Assembly: GCA_019359725.1 (NCBI GenBank)
Contig: JAHHGR010000012.1
Coordinates: 1-64,000, forward strand
Origin: Aphanocapsa lilacina HA4352-LM1
GTDB lineage: Bacteria; Cyanobacteriota; Cyanobacteriia; Gloeobacterales; Gloeobacteraceae
Direction of reading: 5' to 3'
DNA: 64,000 nt
The notes beneath the pieces are model-generated. The model was given only the letters and a program-made list of their open reading frames with translations. It did no database searches and was not told the origin of the DNA. The position numbers were made by a program, and so were the translations under genes. Shown here piece by piece: positions 17,286-24,900 of the stretch. Position 1 is the first letter of the stretch. Each line of letters opens with the position of its first letter.

Positions 17286-18667
17286 TTGCTGGATTTGCCC
17301 CCAAGGCGCACCCCAACCACCGGCCGATGGCCCGGCTCGACCGATAGTCGGCAGAGCCGTTTGCACTTCATCGACCTTTGTCACAGGAAACACCAAACCT
17401 CCCAGGGAGCGGTGGTGCACAAGACCGACCAGCTCAACTTGAGCGGGCTCACCGGCGCGGGCATTACCGTGGGGGTTCTCTCGGACAGCTTCAACACCAA
17501 CACTACAGCCAGCACCCGCGCCCCGGACGATACAGCCGCGGCCGTTATGTGGCCTCCCGCAGCGGTATTGCCAACAACTTCTCGACCAACCAGCCGCTGG
17601 AAATTCCGGCAAGCGACCTTGCCGCCGGTCAAACCTACCGGATTGTCATTGCCAAAAGCAGCGCCACCCGCGCCCCCGGCGTACCCCAGCAGGCAAGCCG
17701 CCTGCGCTATGTCGTCTTCGGGGGCACTTACACCGGTGAATTCAACGACGCCCCCGGCACCTTCGTGGCAACCTACGGCCACAACTCGGCCCTCAACGGC
17801 AATGGGGGTCGCCGCCTACGTCTACGACGACACCTTCGGGGCGCCGCCCTTCAACCCGGTCTTAGAAGACTTTTCATCCCCCGGCCCGGTCACCATCGCC
17901 TTCGACAAAGCGGGCAACCGCCTCACCACCCCCGAGGTGCGCAACAAACCCGACTTTGCCGCGGCCGATGGCGTCAACACCACCTTCTTTCCGCCCGGGC
18001 CGCTCAGCAGCACCGACGTCGAGGGGGACGGCTTTCCAAACTTCTTCGGCACCAGTGCCGCCGCTCCCCACGCCGCCGGGATCGCCGCCTTGCTGCTGCA
18101 AAAAGCGGGCGGTCCCAATTCGCTGAGTGCGGCGGCAATCCGCACGGCCCTGCAGAGCACCGCCCCGCCCCGCGATATCGACCCGCTCTTTGCCGCCGCG
18201 GGTGCAGGGGTGGTGGGCGTCACCGGCAACGGCGCCGGCAGTACCGATGCCAATTTCTTTCGCATCGTCCTGGCGTCACCCTCCCCGCCCTTACCATCAA
18301 TCTTGCTCCGGCGGGCCTCATCTTCGACCCGAGCGCCAGCGGCGGCTTCCCGCTCACCACCGGCACCAGGACCGGCACCACCCTCCCCGCCATCACCTCC
18401 GCCGGACCGAGTGCGCCCACCGCAACGCTCACCCTCACCTTCACAAGCTTCGACTCCGGCGACACCCTCAACTTCGGCATCGAGCGGGATCTGGCCACCG
18501 GCGGCTTCGGTAACTCCGCCGACGCCCTGGCCGGAGCAACCTTCACCGCCACAACCTCCACGGGCACCCTGAGCGGCACATTTATCAATACTGTTTTCAG
18601 TGGCTACTCGCCCTTCGACGGCTTCGGTTTCATCGACGCCCAGGCGGCGGCTGATTCGCTTCCTTAG
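17286..18667 (+). pseudogene. subtilisin-like (S8) serine protease remnant
   Basis: Pieces of one subtilase alternate between two frames. Frame one carries GLTGAGITVGVLSDSFNT (region of the catalytic Asp) near 17.44 kb; frame two carries about 17.54-17.80 kb (ASDLAAGQTYRIVIAKSS); frame one returns for 17.81-18.27 kb with the catalytic-Ser motif GTSAAAPHAAGIAALLL; frame two finishes to 18667. At least three frame changes are needed, one at a G5 run near 17806. The His-containing HGT block is missing, which implies an internal deletion. Inactive as read. Confidence 0.85.
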
Positions 18668-18804
18668 TCCAGCGCCCGGCTGCCGAGGAGCATCCGCTGC
18701 TTCGCAGTCCGATTCCAATTTTCCGAATTTTTTCGTACTTCTTTTATCTCAAAAAGTGCACCTCAGGTAGAGTATGGATGCTCTCCCCTACCAAGGAGGT
18801 CAGT

Positions 18805-20040
18805 GTGAGGAGCCCCTTCCCCTTCTATCGTCGCGCAGAAATTGTCGAACTTTTTTCGACCTATTTGAGTTGGAATATGGGTCGTCCGGCGGGCTGGATC
18901 GCCGATGCCCAGTTGCAATTGAGTATCGAACATTCCCTCAGCCGCCTTGCCCAGGCGGATGCCTCCCGGCGCTTCTGGGTGCTGTACTGGCATCGCATCT
19001 GGCAGGACGACCAGACCGTCGGCGCTGAGGCGCGCCGCCTGGCGGCGCGCCACCTGTGCGCCTATTTGCAGGAAGCCTGTTACCGGGCGGCCCGCCGGGC
19101 CAGTACCCGCTTTACCAGTACCCGTTTTGAAGTGTTCGATTTGTTTCAGATCGGCATGCTCAAGTGCGACCGGGTTTTGCGCGGTTTTCAGCCGGAACGC
19201 GGCGACAGTCTCGACAATTATGCTACTTCGGTCTTCCACAGCATCATCGGCGAAGCGCTGCGCCAGCATCAAGAAGCCGACATCAGCTCGCCCTGGGCGC
19301 TGTTGCGGCGGGTCACCCAGCGGTTTTTAAGCGCGTCGCTGGGGCAGGTACCCTACGATGCACGCACCATCCGCTGTTATGTGCTCGCCTGGATCTGCTT
19401 TCGTGAACTGTACTGCCCGGCGCCCCGGCGCGATTCCGCCCGGCTCGCAGACCCGGATTCGGCCACCTGGCAGAGCGTCTGCGCCCTGTACCACCGCGAA
19501 AGCATCGGCCAGGGCCTTGCCGCCGGACCGCCGCCCACCCCGCAACTGATCGAGCAATGGCTGCGCCAGTGTGCGGTGGCTGTCCGCGCAGCGCTCGTTC
19601 CGGATGTCCGTTCGCTGGGGGGTGCGCCTGGGGACGGCACCGCCCTCGACCGGCTGGAGACGCTGCCCGTCGTGCAGCAACCGTCCGAATTCGAGCGACT
19701 GATCGCCCAGGAGCAAGAACAGGAGCGCGAGGCGTTGCACGAACGGCTCAACGCGCTTTTGGGCGAGGCCATCATCCAGGTGCAGGCGCAGGCCGACCGG
19801 GATCTGCTGCAGTTGTACTACCAGGGTGGGACGACCCAGAGCGAGATTGGCGAGCGCTTCGGTATCAGGCAATGGACGGTTCACCGCCGCCTCAAGCGCC
19901 TCAAGGCGCAATTGCTCGAACAGCTGGCCCCGCGCTGCGCGCAGGTTCTGCATAGGCCGCTTTCGCTCGCCCTACTCGAAGCTATAGGCACAGTCCTGGA
20001 GGAGTGGTTGCAGGCTTACCACGGCGACCGCTGCGAATAA
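18805..20040 (+). CDS. sigma-70-like RNA polymerase sigma factor
   Basis: 411 residues from GTG 18805, which follows a perfect AAGGAGGT by four bases; an in-frame ATG at 18778 lies upstream of that site and is less likely. A region-2-like segment is visible around FEVFDLFQIGMLKCDRVLRG (residues 105-125). A helix-turn-helix of region 4 type, GTTQSEIGERFGIRQWTVHR, lies near residues 340-360. The linker between them is unusually long. It heads a six-gene cluster with DUF1822, PAS, caspase-WD40, DUF928 and TPR-CHAT genes; DUF1822 and sigma genes are typical neighbours in cyanobacteria. Probably directs a dedicated promoter set; its targets are unknown. Confidence 0.8.
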   Translation: MRSPFPFYRRAEIVELFSTYLSWNMGRPAGWIADAQLQLSIEHSLSRLAQADASRRFWVLYWHRIWQDDQTVGAEARRLAARHLCAYLQEACYRAARRASTRFTSTRFEVFDLFQIGMLKCDRVLRGFQPERGDSLDNYATSVFHSIIGEALRQHQEADISSPWALLRRVTQRFLSASLGQVPYDARTIRCYVLAWICFRELYCPAPRRDSARLADPDSATWQSVCALYHRESIGQGLAAGPPPTPQLIEQWLRQCAVAVRAALVPDVRSLGGAPGDGTALDRLETLPVVQQPSEFERLIAQEQEQEREALHERLNALLGEAIIQVQAQADRDLLQLYYQGGTTQSEIGERFGIRQWTVHRRLKRLKAQLLEQLAPRCAQVLHRPLSLALLEAIGTVLEEWLQAYHGDRCE

Positions 20041-20108
20041 GCGCAGCGGTCCTTGCCCTCGCCATCGACGCCCCTTTGTCCGCGGACTCTCTCACTTTCG
20101 TCGTACCC

Positions 20109-21266
20109 ATGGATTCAAACGACCTCTGGCTTGAAATCTCTGAAGTTGGGCGCGAAGCCGCCCGCCAGCGTGCCGAGCCGCTCGGCGCCCCGGCGGCGGT
20201 CTGGCGGGCTTACCTGGGGAGCCTGGCGCTGGCAGGTGTGCAGGACTGGCTGTGCGAGGCGGGCTGTGTAGCTCGAATCTGGCCGGGGGAGGCGGCTTTG
20301 CCAAGTTTCTGGCCATGGGTGGCGGGGACGGCCCTCGCCGTCGGCGAGCGGCGGCTGCTGGTGGTTGCAGGCGAAGCATCGATGGCTGACGAACTGCGCG
20401 TGCCGCAGGAGTGGATAGATATTCCCGGCTGGGCGGCGGATTATTACCTGGCCGCCCAGGTGGAGCCGGAGGCGGGAGCGGTGCAGCTGTGGGGGTTTAT
20501 CAGCCACCGCCACCTCAAGGAAGTGGCCGTTTACGATGCTCAGTGCCGTCAGTACTGCCTGCTCGCAGGCAATCTAGTGCGGGAGGTGGCCTGTCTGCCG
20601 GCCGCTCTGCACCTCGAACTGGCGGAGCCGACCCGCGCCCCGCTCGCCGCCCTGCCGACCGTGCCGCTGGGCCAGGCCCGGCAGTTGCTGGCCCGGCTGG
20701 GTGACCCGGCCCTCCCGATGCCCCAGTGGACGGTACCGTTTGGCCTGTGGGGGGCGCTGATAGCCCACGGCGGCTGGCGGCAAAAGCTGTACGAGCTGCG
20801 TCTGGGCCTGCCTGAACAGCGCTCGGTACCCGACTGGATCCAAGCGGGTGTCAGCCCACTGGGCGAACTCGCAGGCTGGCGGCGCTGGCGGCTTCGGGCC
20901 GAACCGGGGGGCACCCGTGCCCGCGGCCGCCCGCGCGGGGGGCCGCCCGTGGGCATGCTGCTCACGCGCCGTCTGCGCATCGCCGGAGCAGACTACGAGC
21001 TGCAACTGCAACCTGTCGAATCGCCGCACGGCAACGTCTGGCGATTCGAACTGCAGGCGGCTGAAGTCGGCGAACCTGTGCCGCCCGGCTTCGTGCTGCG
21101 CCTTTTGGCCGAAGACCTGCAGGGATTTGCCAACAACGAAGACAGTGCCGAGCAACCCGTCGAGCGGCTGTACGTCGAAGTGGCCGTCGACCTGGGCGAC
21201 ACCCTCACCTGGGAAATCGAGCCGGAGCCGGAAGGTTTTGACCGGGAGATTTTGCGGTTGGCTTGA
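20109..21266 (+). CDS. DUF1822 family protein
   Basis: 385 residues. The family hallmark is the block EWIDIPGWAADYYLAAQVEP near residue 100 followed by LWGFISHRHLKE and a later segment with a Tyr/Cys-rich turn. No signal peptide or membrane helix, so cytoplasmic. Start is uncertain: the ATG at 20109 has no clear ribosome-binding site, while in-frame TTG 20076 and GTG 20004 would add SLTFVVP, a strand that resembles the beginning of other DUF1822 proteins and would overlap the sigma gene. Function unknown. Position right behind a sigma factor suggests a regulator of it, by inference. Confidence 0.78.
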   Translation: MDSNDLWLEISEVGREAARQRAEPLGAPAAVWRAYLGSLALAGVQDWLCEAGCVARIWPGEAALPSFWPWVAGTALAVGERRLLVVAGEASMADELRVPQEWIDIPGWAADYYLAAQVEPEAGAVQLWGFISHRHLKEVAVYDAQCRQYCLLAGNLVREVACLPAALHLELAEPTRAPLAALPTVPLGQARQLLARLGDPALPMPQWTVPFGLWGALIAHGGWRQKLYELRLGLPEQRSVPDWIQAGVSPLGELAGWRRWRLRAEPGGTRARGRPRGGPPVGMLLTRRLRIAGADYELQLQPVESPHGNVWRFELQAAEVGEPVPPGFVLRLLAEDLQGFANNEDSAEQPVERLYVEVAVDLGDTLTWEIEPEPEGFDREILRLA

Positions 21267-21389
21267 GTGCTCCCGCCGCTTGCACCGATGGCAAATATGT
21301 AAAAAATTGTGGCCGAGATCCGCCCAAAGGTTCGGCTCAAATCGATTTTCCGGCACCAAATTCCATCTGAATACGTAGCCGCCAGGTGG

Positions 21390-21419
21390 CATTGATGGCT
21401 ATCAATGACGCTAGGAGGT
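21390..21419 (+). promoter_or_regulatory. hairpin just before a strong Shine-Dalgarno
   Basis: Inverted repeat CATTGAT-GGCT-ATCAATG (7-bp arms, 4-base loop) is followed six bases later by AGGAGGT, the ribosome-binding site of the PAS gene. It could be an operator or a 5'-UTR element that controls access to the ribosome-binding site. Confidence 0.5.
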
Positions 21420-21429
21420 AAGTTCACCA

Positions 21430-21840
21430 ATGTTCGACGACTGGCGCATGCGATATCTTCTTGAATGTTTACCACAAATTGCCTGGACTGCGAGAGCAAA
21501 CGGTGCTCTCGATTGTTGCAACAAGCGAGCCCTGGACTACACGGGCATGAGCACGGAGCAGCTGCAGGGTTGGGGATGGAAGGCGGTTGTCCACCCGAAG
21601 GATCTGCCCAGTTGTCTACAGCGTGGGTACAAAGCTACGCGCAACGGCGAATCGTACGCCATGGAATATCGGCTGCGCGCCGGCGATGGGAATTATCGAT
21701 GGCACCTGATGCAGGTGCAGCCGATCCGCAACGCCGAGGGCCGGATTGCTCAGTGGTTTGGCACCTGTACCGATATCGACGCCTACCAGTCCTGCATCCG
21801 GCCTGCACCCGACAGCGAGAGCGGACCGCACAAAAGCTAG
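21430..21840 (+). CDS. stand-alone PAS domain protein
   Basis: 136 residues that consist almost entirely of one PAS/PAC module: LLECLPQIAWTARANGALDC, then LDYTGMSTEQLQGWGWKAVV, HPKDLPSC and the PAC strand pair YRLRAGDGNYRWHLMQVQP. No kinase, cyclase or HTH output domain is attached, so it must act by binding a partner or as a small sensor. The ATG follows AGGAGGT by ten bases, predicting strong translation. It sits between DUF1822 and the giant caspase gene in a co-directional cluster. Cofactor cannot be told from sequence. Confidence 0.85.
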   Translation: MFDDWRMRYLLECLPQIAWTARANGALDCCNKRALDYTGMSTEQLQGWGWKAVVHPKDLPSCLQRGYKATRNGESYAMEYRLRAGDGNYRWHLMQVQPIRNAEGRIAQWFGTCTDIDAYQSCIRPAPDSESGPHKS

Positions 21841-21852
21841 GACCGCTTTTTT
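21820..21852 (+). terminator. possible terminator or attenuator after the PAS gene
   Basis: AGCGG (21820-21824) pairs with CCGCT (21843-21847), followed by T6. An overlapping alternative pairs GCACAAAAGC with GCTTTTTTGTGC. The mutually exclusive stems resemble an attenuator, placed between PAS and the caspase gene. It would reduce rather than abolish read-through. Confidence 0.5.
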
Positions 21853-21947
21853 GTGCATAGATGTTCTAGGGTTACCCCTACAAGCAGGCAGAGTCGGCGT
21901 CGGCAAGGCCCGGGCGATGCTGCGCCGAAGGTACGAGGGGAGAAGCG

Positions 21948-24900
21948 ATGCCGCCGTTGGGTCTGCGCACCAGCCGAGACGACCGTCTGCTGCACGCGGC
22001 GGTGGGAAGGCTCTGGATGCTGATGGTCGGCGTCGATATCTACGCAGATCCGCAACTGGGAGTGCTGGGGTGCGCCGTCTGCGATTGTCGGGAACTGGCC
22101 GGGGCCCTGGCCGGGCTCACCGGCCGCTTCGAGCGGCGCGTGGAATTGGTGCACCACGCGCAGGACGGACGACCGCCGCGGCTGGGGGCGGTGCGCGCCA
22201 GTCTGGCGCAACTGGTCGCTGAGGCACAGCCGGAGGACACGGTGGTGTTTTATTTTTCCGGCCACGGCGTGCTCGACCGGCGCTGCACCGAAGTGTTCTT
22301 TTGTCTGGCCGATACGCGCCTGGGCGCTCTGGAGCAGACTGCCCTGGGACTGCCGGAGTTGCTGGGGTCCCTGGCCAATTGCCGTGCCCATCAGCAGCTG
22401 CTCTGGCTGGATGCCTGCCACAGCGGCGCCGGGTTCGCCCCGGCCGGGGCGAACCCGGCCGACGATGCGGCAGGCCGGCTGGTGGCGGCTCTGCAGCGGC
22501 ATGCCCACCAGCGGCGCAATCTCTACGCGCTGCTTTCGTGCGACGCGGGCGAGCACTCGTGGGAGTTTCCCGAACTGGGCCACGGCGTATTCACCTACCA
22601 TCTCATCCGCGGTCTGCGCGGCGAAGCGGCGGACCGCCAGGGTGTGATCGATATCGACGGCCTGTACAAATTCGTCTACTACCAGACCCTGCGCTATATC
22701 GATCAGATCAACAAACAGTTGCGCCTGTTGAACCGCCAAAAAGGCTGCCTGGGCGAGAGCGAGCGCTTTCGGCTCTATTCTCTACAGACACCCAAGCGCT
22801 TTGTCGGCGGGGTGGCCCCGGTGGTGCTCGGCCGCTCGCCGCGGGCGGCAGGGGCTCCGCAGCCTCGCCGGGCGCTGGTGATCGAATCGCTGGTCGGTCG
22901 AGGCGTGGGCGTGAAACTCAGCCGCGAACTGGCCCGCCTCGGTCGCTTCGACATCCGCTATTGGTCCGCTGAATCCGTCCCCAGGCAGTGGCTGGCCCTG
23001 CAGCTGGCCGATCCACCGGTGGCGCAGACGGTGCTGGTTTACCTGGGGGGGCGCATCACCTGCACTGGAGACGGGGATCTGCATCTGGATCTCGGTGGCA
23101 CCGCCGTGGGTCTGTTGTGGCTGGACCAGCAGATGCAGGCGGGGCACCGCGACCGGCGCCTCTGGATTTGCGACTGGGTTGTGGAGCCTGGGAACCTGGA
23201 AGCGGTGCGCCGCTGGCTACAAAGCCAGCAGCGGCCGCAAACCCCTGGCTTGTGCCTGATGGCCGGGTTGTCGGCGCCTGGCTTCGCCGGGCGCTTTGGG
23301 GAGGCGCTGGTGGCCACCCTGGCCGCCGCCGGGGCCGGATTGAGCGTTGCTGAATGGATAGCCAAGTTGCAGGACCAGACTGCCGCAGACGCCACGCACT
23401 TCGAAAGCTGGCTTTCTTCGGTCGAGGGAGTCGTCGAGGTTCTCCCCGGTGACCCGGCGGCACCTTTTGACGTCAAGATTTGCCCTTATATGGGGCTAAG
23501 GGCCTTCGCAGAGGCAGCGGCCCCATTTTTTTACGGGCGCGGGCCGCTCGTGGCCCGGCTGCTCCATGCACTGCACGAGCGGTCGTTTGTGGCGGTGGTT
23601 GGCGCGAGCGGCTGCGGAAAATCGTCGCTGGTGCAGGCGGGGTTGATGGCGCAGCTGCGGCAGGGGGGCATGATTCCGGGCAGCGGGCGCTGGCGCCTTT
23701 GCACGATGCAGCCGGGAACCCACCCGCTCGCGAATCTGATCGCACGGCTGGGGGAGTCGGGGGCGCCGGACGCCGGCGGGCCGGATCGCCGGGAGTTGGA
23801 GGGGTTGGTGTACCTGGGGGCGGAGGGGTTTGTCCGCTGGCTGCGCACCCGGCCGGAGCCGGTGCTGGTGCTGGTGATCGACCAATTCGAGGAGCTTTTG
23901 ACCCTCAGTGCCGCCCTGGAGTGCGACCGATTTATCGAACTGGTGCTCGGGGCTTTAGAACATGCGCCCGACCGCTTCAAGCTGGTGATTACGCTGCGGG
24001 CGGACTGTGCCGAGGGCGCTTTGCGGTTGCGGGGGTTGCACCGGCTGCTGGAGCGCTCGGTGGTCTACCTGTCCGCAGAACTCAGCCAGGCCGACTACCG
24101 TGACATCATCCTCAAACCGGCCGCCCAGGTCGGCCTGCAGGTAGAGCCGGAACTGGTGGAGGTGCTGCTGCGGGATCTCGAGCGCAGCCGCGGCGAACTG
24201 GCGCTGCTCGAATTTGTCCTGGAGCAGTTGTGGGAGCGGCGCGCGGGCGGTTGGCTCACTCTGCGGGCCTACCGGCAGCAGATAGGCGGCATCGAAGGCG
24301 CCCTGGAGCGCAAAGCCGAGGAGGTTTTCGGCGCGCTCTGCCCCCAGGCGCGCGCCTGCGCCCACTGGCTTTTTCTGTCGCTCACCCAGTTGGGAGAAGG
24401 CATGCCCGACACCCGCAGGCGGGTACGCAAGGCGGATCTGCTGGTGCCGCGCTATGGCCCGGCTCTGGTCGAACATACGCTCAAAGCCTTCAGCGACGCG
24501 CGTTTGATTGTGATTGGCGCCGAGGAAAACAGGGGTCAGGCCGCCGGTACCGGCAGCGGACGCGGCGCCGCTGCCGACGATGAAGTCGCCGGGGCCATCG
24601 AGCAGTTGCACGCCGAGGTGACCGTGGAGGTCGCCCACGAGGTGCTGATCCGCAACTGGTCGACTTTGCGCTGGTGGCTTGAGGAGAACCGCGCCCGATT
24701 GCGGGTGCAGCGGCAGATCGAGCAGGCGGCGCACCTGTGGTTGCAAAGCGGCCGCAGCGACGAATTTTTACTCAGCGGCGCGCGGCTGGCCGAGGCTGAG
24801 GAGTTGCACCAGGGCTGTGCCGACGAGCTGACCGCCACCAGCAACCGCTTTATCGAGGCGGGCCTGGCGCAGCGGGCAGCCCTGCAGCACCGCCAACAAC

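Noticed and set aside
18778-18805. ATG 18778 as start of the sigma factor
   Set aside because: It lies before the perfect AAGGAGGT at 18793, which fits the GTG at 18805 instead.
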